A DNA stretch of 64,000 nt from Branchiostoma floridae (GCF_000003815.2 NC_049988.1:21481409-21545408); one strand, 5' to 3'. Counted from the stretch's first letter, positions 55,401 to 63,720 are shown. A program made the numbers and translations. Notes: generated by a model from the sequence alone, not told the origin.

Positions 55401-57213
55401 TTGCATAAATTGTTTAAAAATGCACGGTGATGGTCTGGTTGTTACTATGTCGGAGTTTGGACCCCTTTTTTGTGTTGGAACGTTCTGCTAGGACGCAAGC
55501 CGAAAACCTGCCGTAAGTTTCGTGCGCTGTCAAAGTACAGTGCGGAACGCTACCGTTAAATGAAATATATATCTGTACAGCTTCAATCACAGTTATAAGG
55601 ATGCATACAAGATCTTAACTTGTTTTTGATGAGTTCACTGTAAAATGTACATTGACAAAAGCCATGCGCATCCACTTAGAACGGCTGTCGAAGTATGGCC
55701 CCCTCCCGTTATGGAAGGAAAAGTCGGTTTCCGATGTATGAGAAAATTTGTCGAAAGCAAAGTTTAGGCACCCTATTTGTTATTGCTAGGGTTATTTTCA
55801 TTGCCAGTGTCAACGGAAGATCGATATGGAAGGAAAAGTCTGTTTCCGATGTATGAAGATATATGTCTAAAGCAAAGTTTAGGCACCCTATTTCTGGGTA
55901 AAGCCACTATTTGTTATTGCTAGGGTTATTATGATTGCCACTGTCAATGGTAGATAGGACAAGTTGGCTTTCGGAGTATGAACAACAGTTACTGTATCTA
56001 GCGCTGAGTTTAGACTTCACATGTTTTATGGAATTTAGCCACCACAATTTGTATCTCTTATTGCTAGGCTTATGTTCATTACCACTATTAGTGATAGATA
56101 GGAAAAGTTGGTTTCCAGAGTACAAAGAACAGGACAATTTCCATCAGGAGTTAGATGAGAATGACAAAGCTGTTGGGAAGATGATGTAGTGTACTTCTTC
56201 TACACATCTCCTATCTCTGACACTGTTGGCAGTACTTCCATTACTTCTGTCATACTATCTGGTTGATAGGAAAAGTTACCCTTAGAAATATCACACATGG
56301 AACATCTAAACCCACATCAGACCTGGTTTTTAAGTCCCTGCATCTTCTGTGAGAAACTCAGGAGTGATGAAAATTTCCCCGGGGAACTAGATATAAAAAA
56401 AATGACACAGGTAGGACAGAATGATATCTGTCTGATGAGAGAATGTGGAACTGTATCAGCACACTGAAAATCTCCAGGCCTCCCGGGACTGTAGCAATAT
56501 TTCCTGGGCAGATAACATCGGAGATATCCGTCTCATACATGTAAGAGTAGAATGTATTTCACGCAAGGCAGGGAACTGGCTGGGTGACTGTATCACATTC
56601 CCAGGACATCAATTCTACTGACTTTTTACTACAATAGAGTTTGGCAAGCTGTTTTCTGGATAGACTTCTTTGTGAGTAAACCCACGGGAAGTTTGAGTTG
56701 GAAAAGTGTTGTTTTTTTTTCAAGTTGGAGTGCAGTCAAAACTGTCGAAGAAGACTGCTGAAGGGAATGATAAATTTTGGTCTGTGTGGATAGGATTCTC
56801 AATGCCTGCACACATGTGTCAATGGAAAAAATTCGTCTTAGAGACCACCAAAAAGTTTTCACAGTGCACGTGACAAGGTACATTATCTTTATGCAGAAAT
56901 GGTCACTGGTACAAGTTTGACAATCACTGGGCATTGTACATTCATTCCCTGAAACTCTATGTACCGAGTACATATTTCATACCGATGTGGCTGACTGTGT
57001 TTCTATCCTGTAACAGGAGACCTGGACGCAAACCGCCCCGTCCCATTCCGCCTGACCCCGAACATATCGGATTTCCTGACGCCCATCGGCGTGAGCGGGG
57101 TGCTGACGTCTTGCATGATCGCCGCGGCGCGCTGCTTCGTCCAACCGAACTTCAAACTGGACAGCCTGCTGAGGGCAGTGCTGAGGGACGAGCTCATCTA
57201 CTGGCACAAGAAG
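34316..57213 (+). CDS. TRRAP: TRRAP, C-terminal region (partial gene, ten exons)
   Basis: Exons: 34316-34415, 35236-35443, 35906-35995, 36838-36931, 47628-47735, 49186-49293, 49855-49971, 51678-51893, 52488-52629 and 57017-57213. Joined, they give 427 codons in one open frame with matching phases and GT/AG ends. The product closely follows the end of vertebrate TRRAP: VPGSMKLHNLISKLKKWIKI, EEKCRFLSNFS, TAARRLYIRGHNGK, RVVAVSPQMRLVEDNPSSLS, QASHQVLRDILKEVQ and NRPVPFRLTPNIS are recognisable. TRRAP is the PI3K-like pseudokinase scaffold of SAGA and TIP60 acetyltransferase complexes. Where active kinases have the catalytic DRHxxN loop, this protein has LTRLNPEML, and the DFG site reads RFD, so it is catalytically dead like its relatives. 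The final FATC-coding part is not seen before the window ends. The roughly 3,300 residues expected upstream are also not found in the window. Confidence 0.96.
34600..35235 (+). repeat. exon B head plus acceptor in four decoy copies
   Basis: Acceptor plus about 40 bases of the start of exon B recur with exon-equivalent starts at 34605, 34751, 34824 and 35096, ahead of the genuine exon at 35236. Flanking intron sequence ('gacatta.aggacttgtttata', 'ttattttgtt') is repeated with them. Spacings are 146, 73, 272 and 140 bp, consistent with a unit of about 70-73 bp. The 272-bp gap is explained by a retrotransposon fragment of about 200 bp. Confidence 0.92.
34863..35063 (-). mobile_element. non-LTR retrotransposon ORF2 fragment
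   Basis: Minus-strand translation gives FDGKLEWYNGACERALQNKL and, after one frameshift near 34935, YNKARNDYTYLTRKARKDHK. Such sequences are typical of the linker between endonuclease and reverse transcriptase in Jockey/RTE/CR1-type ORF2. The fragment sits between decoy copies 3 and 4 of the exon B array, so it inserted after the array formed or moved with it. It is broken and not functional. Confidence 0.8.
35236..35443 (+). CDS. TRRAP: TRRAP exon B
   Basis: Phase 1 start after CTCAG and phase 2 end before GTGGGG. It encodes SEAKITPHTLNFVKKLVSTF and ends FTTDFDF, colinear with vertebrate TRRAP. Confidence 0.96.
35444..35905 (+). other. TRRAP intron B-C with GATT/ATTG-rich stretch
   Basis: A diffuse ATTGATT-rich low-complexity region runs from about 35500 to 35730. 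There is no element or exon. Confidence 0.7.
35906..35995 (+). CDS. TRRAP: TRRAP exon C
   Basis: 90 bases between TGCAG and GTAAGT. It encodes VPGSMKLHNLISKLKKWIKI, part of the FRB-like region. Confidence 0.97.
36249..36665. mobile_element. 417-bp hAT-like MITE in intron C-D
   Basis: Termini TAGGGCTGGGTATCGGTAC and GTACCGGTACCCACCCCTA are imperfect inverted repeats, flanked by a perfect 8-bp duplication CTGTAGAG (36241-36248 and 36666-36673). 8-bp targets are diagnostic of hAT. The interior is rich in GGACC/GGTCC and CCGGAC motifs and has no transposase frame. Confidence 0.93.
36838..36931 (+). CDS. TRRAP: TRRAP exon D
   Basis: Starts after TTCTCAG and ends in phase 0 before GTAAGA. It encodes SFLIEEKCRFLSNFSMQTAE and ends in GEFLLPK. 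Confidence 0.97.
37140..37203 (+). mobile_element. non-LTR 3' tail, copy 1
   Basis: 'cttctgataagttgaagggg' then 'acccacctgtct.aagat' and an ATAAAAT-rich end. It matches the segment at 39833-39900 closely, so both are 3' ends of one retroelement family. The 5' extents are unclear. Confidence 0.55.
37560..37870. repeat. tandem repeat, about 90-100 bp, 3-4 copies
   Basis: 'ggacagtatagaagtgtaag' with 'ggttgtgttgtagtttggtg' and 'ggtggtagaag' recurs. The internal GTTGTG-rich part varies in number. Confidence 0.85.
38151..38187 (+). ncRNA. hammerhead-core-like hairpin, copy 3
   Basis: CTGAGGA, a hairpin (ATGTCT with AGGCAT, including one U-G pair), then GAAAC. The flanks ('tagcggtgagaa' before, 'cttgtgtaaaagaaaac' after) match the copy at 43921, showing one dispersed family. 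Confidence 0.4.
39833..39900 (+). mobile_element. non-LTR 3' tail, copy 2
   Basis: Second copy of the tail at 37140-37203, ending in (ATAAA)n. Confidence 0.55.
40216..40424. mobile_element. possible foldback MITE
   Basis: The ends ACTGTAATTC / GAATTACAGT are inverted, and internal TTCACGGT / ACCGTGAA arms pair imperfectly. No target duplication could be assigned. Confidence 0.4.
43921..43952 (+). ncRNA. hammerhead-core-like hairpin, copy 4
   Basis: CTGAGGA, then ATGTCTGACAGACAT (a perfect self-complementary hairpin), then GAAAT. The core U4 position is G. Same family as 38151. Confidence 0.4.
45681..46020. mobile_element. 340-bp hAT-like MITE
   Basis: Termini CAGGGCTTTAGCCAGC and GCTGGCTAGAGCCCTG (15 of 16 paired) are flanked by the perfect 8-bp duplication ATGTCATA (45673-45680 and 46021-46028). 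Inner TCCGTCA / TGACGGA motifs also mirror each other. Non-autonomous. Confidence 0.95.
46335..46760. repeat. diverged direct repeat
   Basis: 'gccagtaaagccggctggc' near 46341 recurs as 'gccagtaaagccggccggc' near 46728, with related flanks on both sides. Confidence 0.6.
47513..47627 (+). repeat. polypyrimidine-tract array abutting exon E
   Basis: Four copies of a unit of about 27 bp ('gatctctaaccaatgtttct'), the last running directly into the CCCCTTACAG acceptor of exon E. No exon bases are included, unlike the arrays at exons A, B, H, I and J. Confidence 0.9.
47628..47735 (+). CDS. TRRAP: TRRAP exon E
   Basis: Phase 0 to phase 0, 36 codons, encoding HNHYYIKIAKFLPRVEIVHK and ending RLYIRGHNGK. 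This is the start of the kinase-like N-lobe. Confidence 0.98.
48291..48600. promoter_or_regulatory. cluster of nuclear-receptor half-sites in intron E-F
   Basis: TGACCTTGA occurs at 48459 and 48489 and its complement TCAAGGTCA at 48574. All three are perfect extended half-sites of the ERR/NR5A type. Further TGACCT/AGGTCA cores lie at about 48374, 48402 and 48560. Function is inferred only. Confidence 0.4.
48686..49185 (+). repeat. repeated acceptor-side segment before exon F
   Basis: 'gaggaaatatttggttgatg' plus a C-rich pyrimidine run recurs near 48689, 49060 and 49130. The second copy ends 'cgtacgcctgtttag' and the genuine one 'cgtacccctgcacag', so a decoy acceptor may exist near 49108. Confidence 0.65.
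49186..49293 (+). CDS. TRRAP: TRRAP exon F
   Basis: 36 codons, phase 0 to 0. It encodes IYPYLVMNDACLSDSRREER and the following leucine-rich stretch, colinear with vertebrate TRRAP. Confidence 0.98.
49606..49719. repeat. long GC-rich palindrome in intron F-G
   Basis: A perfect 16-bp inverted repeat (49640-49655 and 49670-49685, 14-base loop) lies inside outer arms 49606-49624 and 49701-49719 that pair at 17 of 19 positions. TTATGTCATACCTG (49310) and CAGGTGGGTATGACATAA (49573) form a further inverted pair, so a foldback element may span more of the intron. Confidence 0.75.
49855..49971 (+). CDS. TRRAP: TRRAP exon G
   Basis: 39 codons, phase 0 to 0, with VPRVVAVSPQMRLVEDNPSS fully conserved in type. 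Confidence 0.98.
50010..50098. repeat. TG microsatellite 40 bp after exon G
   Basis: An imperfect (TG)n tract. The sequence after it ('acacaacagaaaacaattga', 'ttcaaacatgttggtaaaa') recurs at 51475-51521 near another (TG)n tract, indicating a segmental duplication that the 50150-51235 element now splits. Confidence 0.9.
50150..51235 (+). mobile_element. 1,086-bp TIR element at a TA target, copy 1
   Basis: The ends ACGGCACTGAACTTTAATCC / GGATTAAAGTTCAGTGCCGT are perfect inverted repeats flanked by TA. The subterminal 'ggactttaatccaacac'-type motif is repeated inside. A 146-codon open frame has no recognisable transposase motif. Nearly identical to 52681-53764, in the same orientation. Confidence 0.92.
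51381..51410 (+). repeat. decoy copy of the exon H acceptor and first 18 exon bases
   Basis: CCTCCTTCCTCAG is followed by AGGTGTGCTAAGAAGATG, matching the start of exon H with one change, then a TTTG/TGTG tract. The genuine site is 285 bp downstream. Confidence 0.9.
51678..51893 (+). CDS. TRRAP: TRRAP exon H
   Basis: 72 codons, phase 0 to 0. It includes RCAKKMLEHDAPISRYYERL, GAQASHQVLRDILKEVQTNM and FPDATDYFHFRKM. Confidence 0.98.
51894..52080 (+). other. intron H-I start with an echo of the exon H end
   Basis: Just after the exon H donor, 'ccccacaccttccc..atggcatggactacttccactttaggaaaatcatacggat' repeats the exon end and donor region in diverged form (about 51936-51990), a partial downstream copy of the exon 3' end. 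Confidence 0.75.
52081..52487 (+). repeat. acceptor array of about 41 bp ahead of exon I, 8-9 decoy copies
   Basis: The unit is CCCTCCCACAG, then TTGACC, then 'ttgacagttctaacatgtctg'. Decoy AG/TTGAC junctions lie near 52130, 52172, 52215, 52282, 52322, 52364, 52407 and 52448, and the genuine one is at 52487/52488. Each has a strong pyrimidine tract and the first five bases of exon I. An older diverged unit starts at 52084. Confidence 0.95.
52488..52629 (+). CDS. TRRAP: TRRAP exon I
   Basis: Phase 0 to phase 1. It encodes LTQQLALMGFVEFVLHLTRL followed by NPEMLYVAQDCGQLHASYFR and FDINDASG. It contains the degenerate catalytic loop of the pseudokinase (no Asp or His of DRHxxN). Confidence 0.98.
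52681..53764 (+). mobile_element. 1,084-bp TIR element at a TA target, copy 2
   Basis: The same element as 50150-51235, same orientation, flanked by TA (52679-52680 and 53765-53766), inserted 51 bp after exon I. Only a few substitutions and small indels separate the two copies. Confidence 0.93.
53767..54122 (-). mobile_element. non-LTR retrotransposon 3' end with polymerase C-terminus
   Basis: The minus-strand frame reads ...LPYRKLSHRGVCQWNHLP then MTLKMAPNIAAFKSMMKLR and stops at 53929-53931. The W-N-x-L-P ... F-K pattern is the usual C-terminus of CR1/L2-like reverse transcriptases. An in-frame stop near 54119 shows decay or 5' truncation. The 3' UTR runs down to the TA target of the element at 52681-53764. 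Confidence 0.8.
54420..56290. repeat. tandem array about 125-145 bp, about 6 copies, split by a transposon
   Basis: Units share 'attgctagggttat', 'attgccagtgtcaac', 'gataggaaaagttggtttcc' and 'ggcaccctatttctg' segments. Copies are near 54440, 54600, 55795, 55925, 56065 and 56215. The element at 54626-55709 sits in one of them. Confidence 0.8.
54626..55709. mobile_element. 1,084-bp TIR element at a TA target, second family
   Basis: Perfect inverted ends ACGGGAGGGGGCCATACTTC(GACAG) / (CTGTC)GAAGTATGGCCCCCTCCCGT flanked by TA. The adjacent array unit at about 55810-55840 has a single TA at the corresponding place. Ends begin ACGG, as in the other 1.08-kb family. Short interior frames carry no recognisable transposase signature. 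Confidence 0.9.
56291..57016 (+). other. end of intron I-J, no clear feature
   Basis: Unique sequence up to the acceptor CCTGTAACAG. The minus-strand open frame here shows no domain. Confidence 0.5.
57017..57213 (+). CDS. TRRAP: TRRAP exon J
   Basis: Phase 1 to phase 0. It encodes DLDANRPVPFRLTPNISDFL, GVSGVLTSCMIAAARCF and LRDELIYWHKK, up to about 80 residues short of the expected TRRAP C-terminus. The donor is AAG/GTAATT. Confidence 0.97.
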
Positions 57214-57745
57214 GTAATTACTATGCGCATTAATTATTATGCGCATATTAATGAGGGATGAGCTCATCTACTGGCACAAGAAGGTAATAATTATGCGCAT
57301 ATTAATGACCTAATCTACTGGTACAAGAAGGTAATTATAATGCGCATATTAATGAGGGACGAGCTCATCTACTGGCACAAGAAAGTAGTTATTATGTGCA
57401 TTAATTATCATGCGCATATTACTGAGGGATGATCTCATTAACTGGCACAAGAAGGTAATTATCATGCGCATATTAATGAGGGATGATCTCATTAATTGTC
57501 ACAAGAAGGTAATTGTCATGCGTATAATAATGAGGTGCAATCTTATCTACTGGCACAAGAAGGTAATTATTATTTGCATATTAATGAGGGATGATCTCAT
57601 TAACTGGTACAAGAAGGTATTTATCATGCGCACAATAATGAGGGTCAAACTCATCTTCTACTAGCACAAGAAGGAAATTATTATGTGCATATTAATGAGG
57701 TATAGTTTCATTTACTTGCACAAGAAGATAATCATTATGTGCATA
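57183..57745 (+). repeat. donor array: exon J end plus 5' splice site, 10 copies
   Basis: The last 31 bases of exon J plus GTAATTATTATGCGCATATT are reiterated. CTGGCAC-equivalents are at 57201 (genuine), 57271, 57318, 57372, 57442, 57496, 57550, 57604, 57661 and 57716. Copies 2-8 keep a GT donor and copies 9-10 have lost it. Four consecutive spacings of exactly 54 bp keep an open frame from 57410 to 57664 in the exon's reading frame. Confidence 0.95.
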
Positions 57746-59114
57746 CAGTAAAAAGCTGAGGTCTTGGCACAAAAACAGTTATACCTCCTTCACAGATCTA
57801 ACAAGAGTTCGTAGACCTCAGGCCTGCATGAAATGTATTGGGTTTCTGTAGACCTATTGTGTATTTTTGCCTTTTTGTCTGTGGTACGTGGTTGGAAAAA
57901 TGAGCTTTTTACCGTGTTGGTTGTGCACCATGCAAAAGTCTGACTCTGAAATTCCATTTTCTGAATTTGTAAGTTTGGACATGGATGAACATTACTTATT
58001 TTGGATTTCTTAAGTATGTAACCAACCACAGTACTTTGAAGTTGTTGAGACGCTACCTTTTTTTGTCTCAGATGGCCCATGCACATGTAGTTACTCTGTC
58101 ACATGATATACTAATATCTTCCTATTTCAATGTACTGACCTAATGCAGCTGCTAAGTCTCCTTGGTTTGTGTTCTTCCAATGATATTCATTAAAGATTTA
58201 TTTCTGGGGTGTTATTCACTTGACATCGGAATGTTACTCGCATAATTTGACCAATGATACTTTTATCTGTAGTTCCATAGACATTAGACAATATGAATAG
58301 TGGTAGCCCCCATGCAGCAGCAACAGTTAGTCCCCAGGGTGGTATGATATTTTCATTCAATCCATCCAACCCAAACCTAAATCTCCTGTAGTATCTAAGC
58401 CAAATTTAACAGCACAATTTACTATGAAAAATGTCCTTGTCAATCCCATTTATAGATGGCAAGCTGCTGGCAATGGAAGCTTTGAAAAGTTCAGAAGCTG
58501 TTGTAGTCAGAGCAAACACCCAGCAAACATCCCCGCAAACCAATGAGCAGTTGCTTAGAAGGGGAATTTCATCATATATTTGCCGCGACAAAATGCAACA
58601 AACGATACTGAATTCAAAACAGAACAAAGCTAAGCCTCCACCACTTAACCCTGCCTGTACCATAGATTAAGCAGGCCCAAAAACCAAGCGAATATGACTA
58701 GCCCAAAACAACAAATTACCTGTATACAGTATGGAAATGGCATTACCAAAGAAACAAAAAGAAACACAGGACAAATCATACACATACCTTTCTCTTATGC
58801 CCACACTCTATACAGTTCTCCTCCACATTGGAAAATTGCATCTTCTTCTGTTTAAGTTCAAGTTCAACCATGATTGCCAACAGGGTAAAGGAACTTGTAC
58901 CGGAACTTAAAACTCAGTACTATACAGCTCTAGAAACACCACAAAGAGTAATAAGCAAACTCCAATTATACCTGACCAACAGATATATAATCTGGCACAC
59001 TCCCGTCATCTGGCAAACTGTCAGTGCCACTAAGTAACCTGATACATTGAAGGTGGCCCAGGCCAGATGATGGTTCTACACCCAACCATAATCTGTTTTT
59101 AAAACCAAGCAGAT
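57746..59114. other. non-coding sequence after the TRRAP donor array
   Basis: Searched for the FATC-coding end of TRRAP (a short exon ending in a WHPWL-like sequence) and did not find it. No other element was recognised. Confidence 0.45.
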
Positions 59115-59780
59115 ATTGGGAGGATGCCCCAACCACACTAAAACAGGGTCAACCTATACAGTATCAAGTTCAAGCACTAGGAGGCCCAAAATCAAACCTG
59201 ACCACCAGGACACCACAAACAACTCACGTACCAAATGGCAACACAATGGCACCTTGCGTTCTGGAGATACAGCGCACGCCCCGTGCCCGCACAAAAGGTA
59301 ACCTAAAATGTCAAGTTCAAGCACCAAGGGCGCCAAAATCAAAATTGAGCATTATTCAGCCACCGCCGACACATGTGCCAAATATCATCGCGCCAGCACC
59401 AGCCGTTCAGAAGATATAACTCCGGAAACACCCCTCCCGGACACAAAATTCGACCTGCCGGGTCAAGTTCAAACGCGACAAGGCCCAAAGTCAATCCTAG
59501 GCAACAGGCAACAACCCCCCACCCATGCACCAAAAATCGTCGCAATCGCGCGTATCGTTCCGGACACACAGCGCCAAAAGTGCCCCAAAAACACCAAAAA
59601 TGCCACCTTCAATGTCAAGGTCAAGCGCCAGGAGGCCCAAAATCACACCTGAGTGTCAGGCTACCACCCCCAACCCACGTACCAAAAATCGTCGTGCTCG
59701 CACCATCTGTTCACGAGATACAGCGCCCTACATCCCCGGCTACCGAAAAGTTTCCACCAGCATCAAAACCATACCTGCAT
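59115..59780. repeat. degenerate tandem array, period about 151 bp, 4 copies
   Basis: Units start 'tcaagttcaagcaccaagg' (about 59161, 59310, 59462, 59613), then 'ggcccaaaatcaaa', 'accaaaaatcgtcgc' and 'agatacagcgc'. Stop codons are sparse, which yields long plus-strand open frames in several frames. None has a domain. Confidence 0.85.
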
Positions 59781-60310
59781 ACATGCAGGTAATTATGACT
59801 ACAACATTTGTTGTCTTTATCATGCATCTGATTAGATATGTGCAATAATGTCGATGATAGGGTCGTCTGAATGTCAAACTTGCAATGCTGGATGCACGTC
59901 TTCAGGACTTGTAGCTTGTAGCTTGTTTTTAACTACTTGTTGTTTGTCCCGTCTCTACGGTTGCTATGGGGATGTGAACCCCAGAATGCCGTTACTCAGG
60001 CCCCAGACTCCCCTAAACGAGGCCAATCAGGAATGTTGTATGATTTCCAGACAAGTTATAATCCGACCCATCAGTCATGGGTAGAGACAGACGTGTTCAG
60101 AACCTTTTCCTCGTTAAGCACCGCTCTAACGAGCCGCCGCGGGCCCACACAGGCACGTACGGGATTCTGTGAAAAAGTTAACGTTTGCATTTTAACACCT
60201 GGAGTCGCGCATAAATGATCGCATTGTCACAAGGATGCAGGGCCCTTGTTTGATGGTAACCGTTATAAGTTTTCACAAGTTTTTTAAATAGAGCTCTTAA
60301 TAGGCTACAC

Positions 60311-60674
60311 CAGGGTTGTAGCTAGCCTGAAATCATTTTCAGTCCCCTTGATTTTGAATCAGAAAGAACGAGAGGTCGACCTGAAGGCATAACGTTCGTA
60401 AGGGGATCCGGGGGCATACTCCCCTGAAAAATTTTGAAATCTAGACCCTCTGAAACCCAATTTCCTGCATTTTGAGGTATAGATTTTGCTGGTAGACTAA
60501 GCTGTTCATCTGCTTTGGTGACAAATTACACAAGAAGACATTTTTTTATATCTTTGCTGACTTTACATATAGTTTTTGTCCATTACAGAGGACGGAATGG
60601 GCAAAAAAATTTTTCAGTCCCCAGCTGCAAAATTCCTTCAAAGGACTGAAGGACGGGTGTTGGCTACAACCCTT
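60311..60674. mobile_element. 364-bp hAT-like MITE
   Basis: Ends CAGGGTTGTAGCTAGCC / GTTGGCTACAACCCTT are imperfect inverted repeats with the 8-bp duplication GGCTACAC (60303-60310 and 60675-60682). Non-autonomous. Confidence 0.88.
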
Positions 60675-60689
60675 GGCTACACCAAGTAG

Positions 60690-61604
60690 CAGTTACTCAA
60701 GCAACTGGATGTGATTTTGGAAACGGTCAGACATTGCAGACAGCGTACACTTTCTTTCGTCAGTGCCACTTTTGCTTCTGAAAACATTTCCAGTTGCTAT
60801 GGGGACGTTACTGCTATTTGTGGTAACTTATTATACCTACTACTAGATTTTTAACCTACATCAACATAGACATAGCTCTTAATAGCATATCAGACTTGTA
60901 CCTACTAAGTACTACAGTTATATAGAATGGTTTATTCATACATAGACCTACAGACATAGATATACTATATACTAATTAAAAACAACATTGCAGCCTGTTT
61001 GTTTAGTCTTAAAATAGCAGCCTCAACATATACCAAATAAGGTACTTCTCAATAATTGATACACACCAAGGCTAATATTAGCAATTGTGAACCTTACCAT
61101 TAGGTAATAATAATGATAACATATGGTTATGCAATGCTTCTAAACATATGTACAGGTCAGTCACCCCCGTTTGTTACAGCTGTTCCCGGAAATTCCTATA
61201 AGTTCCTGGAATTTAATGAGCACTGAGGGGAGGTTGCTAAAAATTTAAGTATTTCTTTCCGCATTCAATCTTAAAAACATCTAGATGGCCCCATCTGTAA
61301 AGTGTGTTGATTTCCGAGGGGGCCCAGAGAAGTGGTAACATAATGGTACATAAGATAAGGTAACAAGGATTAAATGTAAAATTATGATCATAATAGTAAT
61401 TGAAAGGAAATAATACATAAGGATATATCAAATCATTTTCAATAGATCCAATACCTAACATCTTACCACTATTTCTAAGTAAAAAAAAGTTGGGAAAGAG
61501 AAAGGTTTGAAAGTTGTGATATTCATGAAGCATTACGCCGTCCATGACATAATCCCGACAGGAAAGCTGATTATCTCGTAGCTCCACGATCGATGACTCT
61601 GTGT
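60690..61604. other. AT-rich non-coding sequence
   Basis: It begins with a copy of the dispersed 'caagcaactggatgtgattt' segment also seen near 20193. Nothing else was recognised. Confidence 0.45.
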
Positions 61605-62010
61605 GTAACTGTGCCAGGGTATTTCTGGAAACTACGAAAGTTCAATGTGACACCGAGGGGACAATTTAATCCGTTTCATCAACTTTGACGCAAGTTTGCA
61701 TAGAAGATCTGAAACTGTGCCAGGATATTTCTGGAAACTACAAAAGTTCAATGTGACACTGAGGGGACACAACTTGATCAACTTTCTAGACGTTTTTCTG
61801 AGCTAGCGATGCTTTGACGTGAGTTTGCATAGATCATAGACGTCTGTAACTGTGCCAGGATATTTCTGAAACTACAAAAGTTCAATGTGACACCAAGGGA
61901 ACAATTTGATCAATTTAATCAACTTTCTAGACGATTTCCTGAGCTAGAGATGCTTTGACGTGAGTTTGCATAGATCACTGCTGTCTGTAACTGTGCCAGC
62001 ATCCCTGCTG
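61605..62010. repeat. tandem array, period about 115-135 bp, 3-4 copies
   Basis: 'aactgtgccaggatatttct', 'aagttcaatgtgacac', 'tttgacgtgagtttgcatag' recur in order. Confidence 0.88.
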
Positions 62011-62439
62011 TTCCAGGAATTCACAGGAGTTCCAGGAAGATAGTGTCTTCAATATTAATGTGACACTGTGGCCGTATCAGTTTCTAAACTATAGATGTGA
62101 TCCTGCTGAATGAAAGAGACGATTCTGACTAACTCACAGGATTCTTCATCAACTGTGACTGTGGCTGTGCCAACTCTTCCAGGAAACTTCAGATGGTTCC
62201 TGGAACTCAGTCCTACCAAGTTTGGGGGTTTTGACAACTGAAAGTCACAGATATACAAATGAATGTTCTCTTTGCTTCCTGTGTAGAAACAGGTGGCAGT
62301 CAGTTTGTGATTGTGACAGAAAGTCTTCAAGCTTTTAGAACAGAACATTAGTTTAACCAGTATTTGTTAGAAGTCTGTGTGTGATTGATGCATTGTTGAT
62401 TTGGCTAATGGGCAAAATTTTTAAAGCCTCTCAAATTGT

Positions 62440-63720
62440 TTCAGATGAAACAGAAAGTCTTCAAGCTTTCAGAACAGAACAAGTTTAACCAGTATCTCTT
62501 CTCTTCCAGGAAATTTGAGAATGTTCCTGGTACCTAATCTTTCCGAGAAGAGGTTTTTGTCAGGTTTAATTTAGAGATCTTGGCTTCCTTTGAGGCAAAC
62601 CTGATAAAGAATAAGGATCCACCTTCATGTGCAAAGTCACAAGATCAACCCTAGTCCAGTATTTGTCCTCTTCCATGAAATCTTGAAAGATTTTCTGAAA
62701 CTTGATAAAAAGAACTTAATTGGTGGTAGCTCGTCCAAAGTAAGATAAGTTACTGAGTATTCTACCAAGTAGAGGTTCTTGGCAAGATGTTGGTTTCCTG
62801 TGACACAAATCTGTTAAAAAAATGAGACCTACAAATGAGTTATAAGACCCTGTATCTTCCTGTAAGATCCTTAAAGTTCCTGGAACTGAATCCTACCAAG
62901 GAGAGATTTATACTTGTGTCAGGTTTGATTAAGAGATTTTGGCTTGCTGTGACACAAACCTGTTAAAAAAATGAGACCTACAAATGAGTTATAAGACCCT
63001 TTATCTTCCTGGAAGATCTGGAAAGTTCCTGGAACTGAATCCTCCCACTCTGCAGTGTGGAGAGGTATCTGACAAGTGAGAGGCGCAGATCAAGAGCTCC
63101 CATCGGCGGAACCAATGGATTTCTGGATCTCCTAACGTGCATGACGTAACCTTCGGAGAGACAGATAGTCGTGTGACGTACAGAATTGATTCTGGATAAG
63201 ACTGTGCCCACGTTGTTGACATGTTCCAGGAACTCATCAAATGTCCCTGAAACTTCATCTTTTCACTTTTGGGATGTTTTTGTTTGTTTCTTTTCTTCTT
63301 TTTTTCTTCTTTACTTCTCAAGTGGATATAAGTGAGGTTAAGTCACTGAATAGGTAAATGGCTCTCATTGTGGAAAGAGTTTACAATGTATTTATGGTTC
63401 AGAAGTCTTACTAGTCATACCATCACATCGCCAAGAAAACATTGAAAACGGATTGTGTTATAAGATCCTGTATCTTCCCTTAAGATCTTGAAAGTTCCTG
63501 GAACTGAATCCTCCCACTCTGCAGTGTGGAGAGGTTTTTGACAAGCGCAGATCGAGAGCTCTCATCATCGGTCGTGTGACGTACAGATAGAATTGATTCT
63601 GGATAAGAGTGTGCCCACGCAGGTCTTACAACAGACACAGCCTTGATGTTGCTGCCGCTGTGGTTGTGCAGTGTTCTTGGAAACCCTACAAGCTTTCCTG
63701 GAATTCAATCAGTAACTCCC
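62440..63720. repeat. complex repeated block with 'gttcctggaactgaatcct'
   Basis: Copies near 62877, 63023 and 63494 share 'ataagaccctgtatcttcct', 'aagttcctggaactgaatcc' and (last two) 'cccactctgcagtgtggaga'. The 63040-63210 and 63505-63620 segments are diverged duplicates including 'agaattgattctggataaga'. Confidence 0.8.

Noticed and set aside
59116-59848. Overlapping plus-strand open frames of up to 139 codons
   Set aside because: They coincide with a 151-bp degenerate array poor in stop codons and occur in more than one frame.
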